From Reyranella massiliensis 521 (GTDB lineage: Bacteria > Pseudomonadota > Alphaproteobacteria > Reyranellales > Reyranellaceae), in NCBI GenBank assembly GCA_945860205.1, contig CAMARK010000012.1, forward strand, positions 1 to 64,000: a stretch of 64,000 nucleotides of DNA, read 5' to 3'. Both the position numbers and the translations under genes were made by a program. Positions 1 to 8,641 of the stretch are shown one piece after another. The notes under the pieces were generated by a model. It had not been told where the DNA came from and searched no databases. It was given only the letters and a program-made list of their open reading frames with translations. Within the stretch, counting starts at the first letter, position 1; every line of letters starts with the position of its first letter.

Positions 1-823
1 CCTCGTCGCCGCGTTCGGTTACGCGCCGCGCGGTTTTCGGCGCAAGATCGAGCAACGCCTTGATCGCGCCTGAGGTTGCTTCGCGCGCGCGCAGTTCGAG
101 AACCTGGCCCAGCAGCACCAAAACCGTAATGACGGCGGCGGATTCGAAATACACCGCGGCGGTGCCATGTCCGGCGTGCGGAAACAGGCCGGGGATAAGT
201 GTCGCGATCGCGCTGTAAACGAAAGCAACGCCGGTGCCGATCGCGATCAGCGTGAACATGTTGAGGTTGCGCGTGAGCAGCGATTGCCAGCCGCGCACGA
301 AGAACGGCCATCCACACCACAGCACCACCGGCGTAGCCAAGGCGAACTGCAGCCAGTTCGACGTCTTCTGCCCGAGCAGCATATGCAGGTTGGTGAGGTG
401 GCCGCCCATCTCCAGCGCCACGACCGGCAGACTGAGCACGAGCCCGATCCACATGCGCCGTGTCATGTCGATCAGCTCTTCGTTCGGTCCGTGATCGAGC
501 GAAACCTCGGCCGGCTCCAGCGCCATGCCGCAGATCGGACAGCTTCCCGGACCGACCTGGCGGATCTCGGGATGCATCGGGCAGGTAAAGATCGTGCCCG
601 CGGCGACGGGCGGCGCCGGCGCTGCCTCGGCCGGCTTCAGGTAGCGGGCGGGCTCCACCGTGAACTTCTGCAGGCACTTGGGATTGCAGAAATAATAGGT
701 CTGGCCTTCATGCACGGTCGTATTCTTCGCGCCCGCGATCTTGACCTTCATGCCGCAGACCGGATCGATCGCGATGTCGTGGTCGTGGCCGCACCCGGGG
801 TCGTGATGATGCTCGTGGTTCAT
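1..823 (-). CDS. copA: Cu(+)/Ag(+)-exporting P-type ATPase, N-terminal part (runs off the left edge)
   Basis: Pumps monovalent copper or silver out across the inner membrane. Only the first 274 codons are in the window. The start ATG is at 823 and is followed by a His-rich leader (HEHHHDPGCGHDHD). A YHS-type domain with paired cysteines spans about residues 20-55 (DPVCGM, YYFCNPKC). A heavy-metal-binding domain follows at 79-103 (TCPMHPEI, CPICGMALEP), then membrane helices from about residue 122 (MWIGLVLSLPVV and on). This order is typical of CopA/SilP ATPases with a C-terminal P-type core, which lies outside. The gene faces csoR across only 27 bp and no Shine-Dalgarno is visible, so the mRNA may be nearly leaderless. 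Copper rather than another soft metal is inferred from the domains and neighbours. Confidence 0.93.
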   Translation of the reverse strand, partial: MNHEHHHDPGCGHDHDIAIDPVCGMKVKIAGAKNTTVHEGQTYYFCNPKCLQKFTVEPARYLKPAEAAPAPPVAAGTIFTCPMHPEIRQVGPGSCPICGMALEPAEVSLDHGPNEELIDMTRRMWIGLVLSLPVVALEMGGHLTNLHMLLGQKTSNWLQFALATPVVLWCGWPFFVRGWQSLLTRNLNMFTLIAIGTGVAFVYSAIATLIPGLFPHAGHGTAAVYFESAAVITVLVLLGQVLELRAREATSGAIKALLDLAPKTARRVTERGDE

Positions 824-833
824 GGCTTGCCAT

Positions 834-852
834 GTATACCCTACGGGGGTAT
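834..852. promoter_or_regulatory. CsoR-type operator and shared divergent promoter
   Basis: Inverted repeat ATACCC (836-841) and GGGTAT (847-852) with a 5-nt spacer, the A/T-C/G-rich dyad expected of a CsoR-family operator. The perfect palindrome GTATAC (834-839) can serve as a -10 box in both directions (TATACC on plus, TATACA on minus). It is the only possible regulatory region between copA (start 823) and csoR (start 851 or 863). Repressor bound here would block both genes; copper would release it. Confidence 0.65.
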
Positions 853-1138
853 GGTTCAAGTCATGGATGGCAAACTCAGGAAATCCCAGCTCGCGCGCCT
901 TGGCCGCATCGAGGGCCAGGTCCGCGGCGTCGCCCGCATGATCGAGGAGGAGCGCTACTGCATCGACGTGCTGACCCAGATTCGCGCGGTGCGGGCGGCC
1001 TTGAACAAGGTCGAGCAGGAGACGCTCAACGACCACCTCCAGCATTGCGTGGCGCACGCTTTCCATGCCGGTTCCGAGAAGGACCGCAAGACCAAGATCG
1101 ACGAATTGCTCGAAGTGTTGGATAGTCGTCGCCGCTGA
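851..1138 (+). CDS. csoR: CsoR family copper-sensing transcriptional repressor
   Basis: DUF156/CsoR-RcnR family repressor of 95 residues, all-helical, expected to bind the operator just upstream and release it when Cu(I) binds. The family segment RRIEGQVRG-like is seen as GRIEGQVRGVARM (residues 18-30). Cys37, His62 and Cys66 fall where the Cu(I)-binding Cys-His-Cys triad of copper-type CsoR lies, which argues for copper rather than nickel or formaldehyde sensing. Divergent copA is the obvious target and the operator gives autoregulation. The start is uncertain: ATG 851 lies inside the operator dyad with no ribosome-binding site, while the in-frame ATG at 863 has a G-run about 13 nt upstream and would give 91 residues. 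Confidence 0.92.
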   Translation: MVQVMDGKLRKSQLARLGRIEGQVRGVARMIEEERYCIDVLTQIRAVRAALNKVEQETLNDHLQHCVAHAFHAGSEKDRKTKIDELLEVLDSRRR

Positions 1139-1248
1139 CGGATCGGCGGCAAAGCCCGCGAACGGCAGGCCCTGATTTTGCCGCACTTGAAAGCGCCCTG
1201 GCGGAATCATACGTACTAGAGACTGTGGCTTATGATAAATAGGAACAG

Positions 1249-1659
1249 ATGAACCTGAAGTTTTACCTTTCGCGGGCGTTGGGAGCGGTGATCGGTTTGA
1301 TCGCGCTGTTGACCCTGCCGTCCATCGCGAGCGCCCATGAAGGGCACGCGCGGGACGCGCAGCTTGCGGCTTCGGTTTCTGTGAACCATCACGTTGATAA
1401 GGAATCGGCTACTGTTTCTGCCCGATCCGCAGACTCCCTGTCCCTTGAACTACGTACCTCCGATTCCAGCGACACACCGTCCTGCGCCGGCACGTGCTGC
1501 TCAGGCGCGCCATGCGGCGGATGCGTCGCGCTTTCATTTGTAGAGTCCTTCAAAATCGGACCCGACCTTCGAGGGTCGTCCGTAGGTCTGCACGCGTCCG
1601 CGCCTATGTCCGGATTTGTGCCGGAAGGCCTTCGCAAACCTCCCAGATCCTTCACCTGA
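1249..1659 (+). CDS. Small secreted Cys-rich protein of a metal-resistance locus
   Basis: A 136-residue protein of unknown function. It has a Sec signal peptide (about residues 1-29, ending PSIASA before HEGHA), then a low-complexity Ser/Asp-rich stretch and a tight cysteine cluster CAGTCCSGAPCGGC near residues 79-92. The tail (GLRKPPRSFT) ends in the Arg/Pro-rich manner of other small proteins beside copper pumps. HEGH at the mature N-terminus matches the start of the mature CusB-like protein downstream. A role in periplasmic metal binding is inferred from cysteines and context only. The start ATG has AGGA about 5 nt upstream. Confidence 0.7.
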   Translation: MNLKFYLSRALGAVIGLIALLTLPSIASAHEGHARDAQLAASVSVNHHVDKESATVSARSADSLSLELRTSDSSDTPSCAGTCCSGAPCGGCVALSFVESFKIGPDLRGSSVGLHASAPMSGFVPEGLRKPPRSFT

Positions 1660-1677
1660 TTCGATCCGCGCGGAAGC

Positions 1678-1720
1678 GCACGTAACTGCCTCATGGCAGT
1701 GCGGGTGCTTCGGGCTTTTT
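1678..1720 (+). terminator. Possible rho-independent terminator
   Basis: ACTGCC (1685-1690) pairs with GGCAGT (1695-1700) around a TCAT loop, with outer GCAC/GGTGC pairing, and TTTTT follows at 1716-1720. The distance from stem to T-run is long, so this is a weak call. Confidence 0.35.
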
Positions 1721-1759
1721 GCCGCGCGTCCGTTCGATCAATGGTGAAGGATTTGTCCG

Positions 1760-3397
1760 ATGTTTCCCCGATTTGCTGTCGCGCTTGCGATAGCCTCAAT
1801 TCTCTCTTCAGGCGCTGCGCCCGCGCGCGCGCATGAAGGACACGACCACGCTGAAAAGCCGGCCATGGCATCCGCGCCTTCCGGTGCCCGGGCTGACGCG
1901 GTCGCTGGCGCATTCGAGCTGGTCGCTGTCGCCAAAGGCAATGCGTTGCTCATCTATCTCGATCAGGTCGCGACCAACACGCCCATCGAGAATGCAAGTA
2001 TCACCGTCGAGACGCCATCGGGCTCACAGGCAGCCCGCGCCGAAGGTGATTTATACCGTCTCGAAGCGCCTTTTCTTGCAACGCCGGGGCGGTATGACCT
2101 GATCTTCACCGTCGCCGCTGGCGATGCGGTCGAGGTCATGCCCCTCATGCTCGAAATCCCCAAAGCGGTTGCGGGTGCATCGCTTGCCAGCGACCGTCGT
2201 GCGTGGCTGTCCATGCTGGAGCTGCCGGGCATGCTTCTCCTGGGGATCGGACTTGGCTTTGCGCTCGCCATGTTCAGGCGAAGCCGCGCGGCGATGCCGC
2301 TTTGCCTGCTTGTATTTTCCACCGCTCTCTGGCCGATGCCGGTAAATGCGCATGAAGGGCATGACCATGGCGACGATAAGAAACAAGCCATTGCCGCATC
2401 CGGGGAACTTGCCCAGAAGCTTTCAGACGGAACGCTCTTCATACCCAAGCCCGTGCAACGAATATTCGGGCTGCGTACCACGCTCACCGTGTCAGGCGCG
2501 TTCAATCGATCGGTCGAGCTTCCGGGCCGCGTTATTCCGGACCCCAACGCCAGCGGCTTCGTGCAGGCGTCCGTGGGCGGCCGGCTCTCGCCGCCGCAAG
2601 GCGGGTTCCCGCGCCTCGGCACGCCCGTCAAGAAGGGCGACGTTCTGGCCCATGTCGCTCCACCGATCCAGGCAATTGACGTATCCGACATGCGCCAGCG
2701 CCAAGGTGAACTCGATCAGCAAATCTCGATCGTAGACGGACGGATTGCGCGCTATCAGAGGCTGGCCCCCAGCGGCGCCGTGCCCCGGCAGCTCCTCGAT
2801 GAAGCCCTCATCGAGTTGCAAGGCCTTAAAGACCGGCGCGCATCCCTCGACATAAGCCGCCGTGAAGCCGAAAGCCTCGCAGCACCGGTAGACGGAGTCA
2901 TCGCAGACGGCACACCCGTCGCAGGTCAGATCACACAACCCAATGCCGTTGTGTTTCATATCGTTGATCCCGCACGTCTGTGGGTCGAGGCCTCAAGCTT
3001 CTCCGCGATCAATCCGGCAACGGCAACCGCCACGACTGCTGACGGCAAGACCATGAAACTGGCGTTTCGCGGCTCCGGCTTCGCCGATCGCAATCAGACC
3101 ATTCCCGTCCATTTCGCGATCGAGGGAGATCCAACCGGCTTGCGCGCGGGACAGTTCGTTTCCGTCCTGGTTTCGACGGAAGGAAAGCGTGAAGGCATCG
3201 CCGTGCCGCGCGCCTCTGTCGTGCGCAATGCCAACGGGCAGGATTTCGTTTTTGAGCATATCGCGCCGGAGCGTTTCATCGCGAGACCAGTGCGCACGGA
3301 AGCCTTGGACGGGGAACGCACGCTCATCGTTGCCGGTGTGCAGCAGGGCCAGCGGATTGTCACCCAAGGCGCCGAACTCCTCGACCACGTGCGATAG
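1760..3397 (+). CDS. cusB: CusB/CzcB-like RND efflux periplasmic adaptor with an extra N-terminal module
   Basis: Membrane-fusion protein linking the RND pump to the outer membrane. 545 residues, longer than ordinary CusB/CzcB. Residues 1-24 are a signal peptide ending ARAHEGHDH. Residues about 45-140 form a beta-rich extracytoplasmic module (LIYLDQV, PGRYDLIF), followed by a transmembrane helix near 152-168 (MLLLGIGLGFALAMF). A second signal-like segment ends in a second HEGHDH motif (residues 198-203). From about 230 on comes the adaptor proper: barrel-sandwich (KKGDVLAHV), alpha hairpin with Arg/Gln-rich helices, and C-terminal beta domains (GQFVSVLVS, GIAVPRASV). It looks like two separate secreted proteins fused in frame. 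12 nt separate it from cusA, so they are cotranscribed. Confidence 0.9.
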   Translation: MFPRFAVALAIASILSSGAAPARAHEGHDHAEKPAMASAPSGARADAVAGAFELVAVAKGNALLIYLDQVATNTPIENASITVETPSGSQAARAEGDLYRLEAPFLATPGRYDLIFTVAAGDAVEVMPLMLEIPKAVAGASLASDRRAWLSMLELPGMLLLGIGLGFALAMFRRSRAAMPLCLLVFSTALWPMPVNAHEGHDHGDDKKQAIAASGELAQKLSDGTLFIPKPVQRIFGLRTTLTVSGAFNRSVELPGRVIPDPNASGFVQASVGGRLSPPQGGFPRLGTPVKKGDVLAHVAPPIQAIDVSDMRQRQGELDQQISIVDGRIARYQRLAPSGAVPRQLLDEALIELQGLKDRRASLDISRREAESLAAPVDGVIADGTPVAGQITQPNAVVFHIVDPARLWVEASSFSAINPATATATTADGKTMKLAFRGSGFADRNQTIPVHFAIEGDPTGLRAGQFVSVLVSTEGKREGIAVPRASVVRNANGQDFVFEHIAPERFIARPVRTEALDGERTLIVAGVQQGQRIVTQGAELLDHVR

Positions 3398-3409
3398 GCG
3401 GGCCGAGCC

Positions 3410-6400
3410 ATGTTCACACTCCTCGTCACCCAATCCCTTCGCAATCGCCTGCTCGTGCTGGCGATCAGTGCCGCGCTGATCCTCTTTGGGCTCTACACCG
3501 TGCCGCGGCTTCCGGTTGATGTCTTCCCTGACCTCAACCGACCGACCGTCACGATCATGACGGAATCCGAGGGTCTGGCGCCGCCCGAAGTCGAAGTCCT
3601 GGTCTCCTTTCCGATTGAAACGCAGATGAACGGCGTACCCGGGGTGACCCGCGTGCGCTCGGTTTCCGGGGTTGGCCTCTCCATCGTTTACGTCGAATTC
3701 GCGTGGAATACCGACATCTATCGCAATCGGCAGCTGATCGCCGAACGGCTCGCGTCTGTTCGCGATCAACTGCCCGCCAACACTGTACCCCAGCTGGGAC
3801 CGGTTTCATCTATCATGGGGCAGATCCTGCTGATTGCGCTCAGCAGCGACAGCGTTTCCCCAATGGAATTGCGCGAGCTCGCCGACTTTACCGTGCGGCC
3901 CAGGCTCTTGAGCATTCCGGGCGTGGCCCAGGTGATCCCGATTGGCGGCGAAGTCCGCCAGTATCGCGTCGCACCCCAGCCCTCAGCTTTGCGCGCTCTT
4001 GGCGTGACCTACGAACAGGTCGAGAAAGCGCTCGCCCAGTTCGGCACCAATACCGGCGGCGGCTTCACGGATATTCATGCGCGCGAGTATCTGATCCGCA
4101 ATATCGGGCGCACCACCAGTCTAGAAGACTTGCGCAGCATCGCCGTTGCAAACGTCAATGGCAGGCCGGTCCTTTTGCATCAGGTCGCATCAGTGACTTT
4201 CGCGCCGAGGGTCAAACGCGGCGATGCCGGCTATATGGGCAAGCCATCCGTCATCGTCTCCGTCGAGAAGCAGCCGAACGTGGATACGGTCGCGCTCACC
4301 GGCCAGATCGAAGACGCCCTGCATGAGCTTGAACGCAGCCTGCCCGGCGGCATCAAGGCCAACCAGATTCTCTTCAGGCAGGCCAACTTCATCGAAGCCT
4401 CGATCAATAATGTGCAGCGCGTCCTGGTCGAGGCCGGACTTGTGGTCGCCGTCATCTTGTTCGCGTTTCTTCTCAACTGGCGGACAACGGCAATATCGCT
4501 GACCGCCATACCGCTATCCATCTTGACGACCGCGATCATCTTTCATCTGCTCGGGCTTTCCATCAACACGATGACTCTGGGTGGGCTTGCGATCGCGATT
4601 GGCGAACTCGTCGATGACGCAGTGGTCGATGTCGAGAACATCTACAGGCGACTGCGCGAGAACCGCGCGCTGGCGGCCCCGCGCCCTGTGTTCGATGTCG
4701 TGGTCTCTGCGTCGCAGGAAGTGCGCTCGGGCATCGTTTACGCGACCATGATTATCGTGCTGGTCTTCGTGCCGCTCTTTGCGCTGACCGGCATCGAGGG
4801 CCGGTTGTTCGCCCCGCTCGGCGAAGCCTATATCATTTCCATCCTCGCAAGCCTTCTGGTGTCCATCACGCTTACGCCCGTGATGGCCTATTACCTTTTG
4901 CCGCGCATGAAGCATCTTTCCGATCACGAGAGTCCGCTGGTGCGTGTTCTGAAAACCTTTTACCGGGCGAGCCTTGTGCGCGCCCTGAGCCATGGGCGCA
5001 TGATTGCGGGTGGGGCTGTGCTGGCTGTTGTTCTGGCTGGCGTGGTCGCCTTCATGCTTCCCCGTGCATTCCTGCCTCCGTTCAACGAGGGCACGTTCAC
5101 CGTGAACATGCTCTTCAATCCCGGTGTAAGCCTGAGCGAATCCAATCGTGTCGGGCTGATTGCCGAACGCCTGCTGCTCGATATCCCCGAAGTGAAGACG
5201 GTCGGGCGCAGAACCGGCCGAGCTGAACTGGACGAGCATGCTGAAGGCGTTCATTCGTCGGAAATCGAAGTCGCTCTCAAAGGTGACGGGCGGCCCAAAC
5301 CCGAAATCATTGCCGACATCCGGCAACGCCTCGCTGTATTGCCGCTCTCCGTCAACGTAGGCCAGCCGATATCCCACCGCCTCGATCACATGCTCTCCGG
5401 AGTCCGCGCCGAGATCGCGCTCAAGATATTCGGCGATGACCTCGATAGCTTGCGCACGATCGGAGAATCGCTGCGGACCAGACTCACCGCCATTCCCGGC
5501 CTTGCCGACATCCAGGTCGAAAAGCAGGTTCGCATTCCTCAGCTTGAAATCCGCGTCGATTATCCACGTGCCGCGCTCTACGGCATGCAGCCGGGTGCGA
5601 TCGTCGAGCATCTCAGTCGCCTGTCCAGCGGCCGCGTCGTAAGCCGCGTTGTCGATGGTTACAGGCGCTTCGACGTGGTCATGCGGCTTGATGATTCAAC
5701 ACGCACGACCGAACGTCTTGGCGACCTTCTCATTGAAACACCGTCCGGTTGGATTCCGGCGCGTCAGCTTGCCGATATCCGCGAGACGGATGGGCCTAAC
5801 CAGATTCTTCGCGAAAACGGCAGACGCAGGCTCGTCGTTCTCGCCAATACCGATGGCAGCCGGGATATGGCGGCAATCGTTGCCGATATACGCCTCGCTT
5901 TACGGGACGCGAAGATGCCTCAAGGGTATTTCACCGCGCTCGAAGGCACGTTCCAGGCGCAGGAGGAAGCCGCGCGCACGATTGGGCTTCTCTCGCTCGT
6001 GTCGCTCTCCCTGATCTTCGCGATCCTCTACAGCCGCTATCGCTCTGGCTCTTTGGCGCTGATCATCATGGGAAGCGTTCCGCTGGCGCTGATCGGATCG
6101 GTTGCCGCCCTTACGCTCGCGGGACAGCCTCTCTCGGTCGCCAGCATGATCGGCTTTATCACGCTCACGGGCATTGCTGCGCGCAACGGCATCCTCAAGG
6201 TCAGCCATTACATCAATCTCGCCTTGCATGAAGGCGTTCCATTCGGGCCGGAACTCGTCATTCGCGGCAGTCTCGAGCGCATGACGCCCGTGCTCATGAC
6301 GGCACTGGCGGCGGGCGTGGCGCTGGTGCCACTCCTGATCGATGCCTCCACGCCGGGCAAGGAAATCCTGCACCCTGTCGCCATTACGATCTTTGGCGGG

Positions 6401-6544
6401 CTGGTCAGTGCCACGCTGCTGGATGCCTTCCTGACCCCCATCCTGTTCCTGAAATTCGGGCGCACGCCGCTGGAGCGGCTGCGCCTGTCCCGTCAATCCC
6501 AGCCCGCATCCGCAGGCACCACACCGCCGGCGGAAGCATTCTAG
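3410..6544 (+). CDS. cusA: CusA/CzcA heavy-metal efflux RND pump
   Basis: Inner-membrane proton-driven pump of the HME-RND family, 1044 residues, the usual length. It has the N-terminal helix, two large periplasmic loops and twelve membrane helices. The family segment in TM4 reads [18 protein letters not shown]-like around residue 395-412, with acidic residues in the proton-relay position. [13 protein letters not shown] and [14 protein letters not shown] are recognisable RND segments. With the adaptor just upstream it makes two parts of a tripartite pump; no CusC/CzcC outer-membrane factor is in the window. Copper or silver as substrate is inferred from copA/csoR nearby and not from a substrate-defining residue. 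Codon use is less GC-rich than in genes to the right. Confidence 0.95.
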   Translation: MFTLLVTQSLRNRLLVLAISAALILFGLYTVPRLPVDVFPDLNRPTVTIMTESEGLAPPEVEVLVSFPIETQMNGVPGVTRVRSVSGVGLSIVYVEFAWNTDIYRNRQLIAERLASVRDQLPANTVPQLGPVSSIMGQILLIALSSDSVSPMELRELADFTVRPRLLSIPGVAQVIPIGGEVRQYRVAPQPSALRALGVTYEQVEKALAQFGTNTGGGFTDIHAREYLIRNIGRTTSLEDLRSIAVANVNGRPVLLHQVASVTFAPRVKRGDAGYMGKPSVIVSVEKQPNVDTVALTGQIEDALHELERSLPGGIKANQILFRQANFIEASINNVQRVLVEAGLVVAVILFAFLLNWRTTAISLTAIPLSILTTAIIFHLLGLSINTMTLGGLAIAIGELVDDAVVDVENIYRRLRENRALAAPRPVFDVVVSASQEVRSGIVYATMIIVLVFVPLFALTGIEGRLFAPLGEAYIISILASLLVSITLTPVMAYYLLPRMKHLSDHESPLVRVLKTFYRASLVRALSHGRMIAGGAVLAVVLAGVVAFMLPRAFLPPFNEGTFTVNMLFNPGVSLSESNRVGLIAERLLLDIPEVKTVGRRTGRAELDEHAEGVHSSEIEVALKGDGRPKPEIIADIRQRLAVLPLSVNVGQPISHRLDHMLSGVRAEIALKIFGDDLDSLRTIGESLRTRLTAIPGLADIQVEKQVRIPQLEIRVDYPRAALYGMQPGAIVEHLSRLSSGRVVSRVVDGYRRFDVVMRLDDSTRTTERLGDLLIETPSGWIPARQLADIRETDGPNQILRENGRRRLVVLANTDGSRDMAAIVADIRLALRDAKMPQGYFTALEGTFQAQEEAARTIGLLSLVSLSLIFAILYSRYRSGSLALIIMGSVPLALIGSVAALTLAGQPLSVASMIGFITLTGIAARNGILKVSHYINLALHEGVPFGPELVIRGSLERMTPVLMTALAAGVALVPLLIDASTPGKEILHPVAITIFGGLVSATLLDAFLTPILFLKFGRTPLERLRLSRQSQPASAGTTPPAEAF

Positions 6545-6563
6545 AAAGAAAGGAAACTTACCG

Positions 6564-6941
6564 ATGAAACTTCAATCACTTGTCCTCGTTAGCATGATGG
6601 GGATGGCGATCCCTGCTTTGGCTCACCCTGCTTTGGCTCACGAGGCCAAAGGCCCCAATGGCGGTCGGCTCACGGACGCTGGCCGTTACCACGTCGAAAT
6701 GGTCGCAAAGCCAAATGAAATCGAGGTCTTCGTATCCGATGCGAAGGAACAACCGGTTGCCGCCACCGGCTTCAGGGGCCTCGCCATTCTGGTCATTGAG
6801 GGCAAGCCACAGCGCATCACGCTTGAGCCAGCGGGCAACGACAGGCTCAAGGGGTCGTCAGCATTGCCGGTCCCCGGGAATCCAAAGGGCGTGATCCAGC
6901 TCACCGCGCCCGATGGCACTGTCAGCCAGGCCAAATTTTAA
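6564..6941 (+). CDS. Small periplasmic protein, CusB N-terminal-domain-like
   Basis: A 125-residue secreted protein 19 nt after cusA and preceded by AAAGAAAGGA. The signal peptide carries a perfect 15-bp tandem duplication (6611-6625 and 6626-6640) that makes PALAH twice. The mature part begins HEAKGPNGGRLTDAG and is beta-rich (YHVEMV, EIEVFVSD, ITLEP). GPNGGxL followed by a short beta domain is seen in accessory modules attached to metal-efflux adaptors, so it may be a free-standing metal-binding partner of the pump. No catalytic motif is visible. Function is inferred from context. Confidence 0.75.
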   Translation: MKLQSLVLVSMMGMAIPALAHPALAHEAKGPNGGRLTDAGRYHVEMVAKPNEIEVFVSDAKEQPVAATGFRGLAILVIEGKPQRITLEPAGNDRLKGSSALPVPGNPKGVIQLTAPDGTVSQAKF

Positions 6942-6972
6942 CCTACCCGAGTCAACCTGAAGGAGAACCACC

Positions 6973-7377
6973 ATGAAGACGCTTACCATTCTTACGGCTG
7001 GCGCAATCCTCGCCGTAGTGACCGCCACCGGCGCCATTGCCCAGAGCAGCCACAGCCACACCCCCATGGATGCGGGCGCGATGCAAAAGATGATGCAGGA
7101 CATGACGCCCCAGCCGTCCGATGCGCCGTCCACCAAGGCGGCCAAGGAAGCGCATATGTCGATGATGAAGGGGATGCACATAGCCTTCACTGGCGACGCC
7201 GACGTTGACTTCGTGCGCGGCATGATCCCCCACCACCAAGGCGCAATCGACATGGCAAAGGTGGAGTTGCAGTACGGCAAGGACCCAGTACTGCGCAAGT
7301 TGGCCGAGACGATCATCCAGGATCAGGAAAAAGAAATCGCCGCCATGAAGGAATGGCTGAAGAAGAACGGCAAATAA
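6973..7377 (+). CDS. DUF305 (CopM-like) periplasmic Met/His-rich protein
   Basis: A 134-residue secreted protein with a signal peptide ending AIAQSS and AAGGAGAA before the ATG. The mature part is rich in Met and His (HSHTPMDAGAMQKMMQDM, HMSMMKGMH) and carries the DUF305 signature DFVRGMIPHHQGAIDMA near residues 78-94. DUF305 proteins such as CopM bind copper in the periplasm, which suits the neighbouring copper efflux genes. Last of the tightly packed run with the genes from 1760. Binding of Cu(I) by the Met pairs and of Cu(II) by the HH motif is an inference. Confidence 0.9.
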   Translation: MKTLTILTAGAILAVVTATGAIAQSSHSHTPMDAGAMQKMMQDMTPQPSDAPSTKAAKEAHMSMMKGMHIAFTGDADVDFVRGMIPHHQGAIDMAKVELQYGKDPVLRKLAETIIQDQEKEIAAMKEWLKKNGK

Positions 7378-7481
7378 TCCTGAATTGTGCGCCGCTCACG
7401 GCCCTCTGCATCGGGCTCATCGACCGAAATGTCATTAACGTTCCTTGTGATCCATTTTCAAACAAAGAGGGAGATCCCGTC

Positions 7482-8015
7482 ATGAAAGCACTGACGGCCG
7501 CTATCGCGGCCATGCTGATGACCGCCTCAGGCGCTCACGCCCAGTCGCAATCTTACGGCGCGCTGCAGGAGCGTCCGATCAAGGCACTGTCGGCCGATGA
7601 CATTGCGGGCCTTCGCGCCGGCCGCGGCATGGCCATGGCCTTGCCGGCCGAACTCAACCGCTATCCCGGCCCGATGCACGTGCTCGAGAACGAAGCGGCG
7701 CTGGGATTGACGGCCGGGCAGAAGGAGGCACTCGGCCGCCAGGTCGAGACGATGCGGGCGGCGGCGATCGCGCTTGGTGAGCAGATCATCGCCCGCGAAA
7801 GCGCGCTCGAAGCGGTATTCAGCTCCGGCAGCGCCGACTCCGCGTCGATCGACAGGATCACTGGGGAAATCGCCACGCTTTACGGACAGTTGAGGGCGGT
7901 TCACCTGCGCACCCATCTGGCGACGCGCGCGACACTGACCGAGCCTCAACTGGCGATGTATCAGAAGGTGAGGGGCTATGACGGCGCGGGGCGAGGTCCC
8001 ACCCACAAGCATTAG
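7482..8015 (+). CDS. Spy/CpxP-like periplasmic LTxxQ-motif protein
   Basis: A 177-residue secreted helical protein. The signal peptide ends GAHAQS; the ATG at 7482 has AGAGGGAGA upstream. LTAGQKEAL (near residue 78) and LTEPQLAMYQ (near 155) are the two LTxxQ-type motifs of the Spy/CpxP/CnrR fold, joined by long amphipathic helices. Such proteins act as periplasmic chaperones or metal sensors that restrain an ECF or two-component system. No cognate sigma factor or kinase lies in the window. It closes the plus-strand metal run and converges on the Cys-rich pair. Confidence 0.8.
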   Translation: MKALTAAIAAMLMTASGAHAQSQSYGALQERPIKALSADDIAGLRAGRGMAMALPAELNRYPGPMHVLENEAALGLTAGQKEALGRQVETMRAAAIALGEQIIARESALEAVFSSGSADSASIDRITGEIATLYGQLRAVHLRTHLATRATLTEPQLAMYQKVRGYDGAGRGPTHKH

Positions 8016-8021
8016 TGAAAA

Positions 8022-8046
8022 CGCCCGCCCCGGTGAGGGGCGGGCG
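8022..8046. terminator. Bidirectional terminator hairpin
   Basis: CGCCCGCCCC (8022-8031) and GGGGCGGGCG (8037-8046) form a perfect 10-bp stem with a GGTGA loop, between the convergent ends of the Spy-like gene (8015) and the Cys-rich peptide gene (8055). The T-rich tail is weak (CCTTTC on plus, TTTTC on minus). Confidence 0.75.
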
Positions 8047-8054
8047 CCTTTCGG

Positions 8055-8183
8055 TCACTCGTCGCAGCAGGGACTCGCTTCTTCGCAACACGGGCTGCCT
8101 TCGTCACAGCAGGGCTGTGCCGCATGCGCCGCCGTTCCGAAGGCGAACAGCAGGACGAGAGTGGAGAGAATCGTACGTAACAT
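8055..8183 (-). CDS. 42-residue secreted peptide with three Cys-Cys pairs
   Basis: A tiny exported protein with a clear start: GGAG sits 8 nt upstream of ATG at 8183. Residues 1-22 are a signal peptide (TILSTLVLLFAFG, cut near AAHAAQ). The mature part is only about 20 residues and consists of the repeat PCC-D/E-E three times. No family is recognised. Three acidic-flanked dicysteines suggest a soft-metal ligand in the periplasm. It lies 40 nt downstream of another Cys-rich small gene on the same strand, so the two probably share a transcript. A metal role is inferred. Confidence 0.75.
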   Translation of the reverse strand: MLRTILSTLVLLFAFGTAAHAAQPCCDEGSPCCEEASPCCDE

Positions 8184-8223
8184 TTTTATCTCCGTTGATT
8201 GGAAAAGACACTCCGCAGCGGCG

Positions 8224-8529
8224 TCAACGGGGAGGTGGCTCGGCGGGAGTCGGCTCGATGCCAGTGCCGGTCGTGGACGGGCCAATGAGCCAGGCGGCAT
8301 TTGTGAACGTCTGCGGAGCCGCGAGCTCGCCTTCCGCTGCTATGCCGGCCTGGCAGCCAGGGCAGGCGAGAATAGCGCCGAGTGCGGCCTTGCCCTCACA
8401 GCATGGGCAAGCTTCCCCCTCGATCTCCGCTGGAGCAGCGGCGGCCACGACGACGGCCGGGAGGGCAACCCACAGCATCGCCGCAAGCAGGGCCAAGCAT
8501 GACAGGAAGCGGGTGGCGATCTTGATCAC
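8224..8529 (-). CDS. Small secreted or membrane Cys-rich protein
   Basis: A 101-residue protein starting at GTG (8529). An N-terminal hydrophobic segment (LALLAAMLWVALPAVVVAAAA) acts as signal or anchor. The mature part carries CPCCEGK near residue 41 and CPGCQAG near residue 56, then a Pro-rich end (PTPAEPPPR). It resembles the small Cys-motif proteins beside copper-resistance genes, though no exact family is claimed. No strong ribosome-binding site is seen before the GTG, so an internal start is possible. It is the upstream member of the pair with the 42-residue peptide. Confidence 0.65.
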   Translation of the reverse strand: MIKIATRFLSCLALLAAMLWVALPAVVVAAAAPAEIEGEACPCCEGKAALGAILACPGCQAGIAAEGELAAPQTFTNAAWLIGPSTTGTGIEPTPAEPPPR

Positions 8530-8641
8530 GCCGACAGGTTAGGCCTGTTTACCGCCTTTGTCAGGGTCCGCCCCGTCACGGGGCAGCACGATCGCGTTAC
8601 GGCCACGGCGCCCGATTTGGCGTTACCGTCACTTGCGTTGC

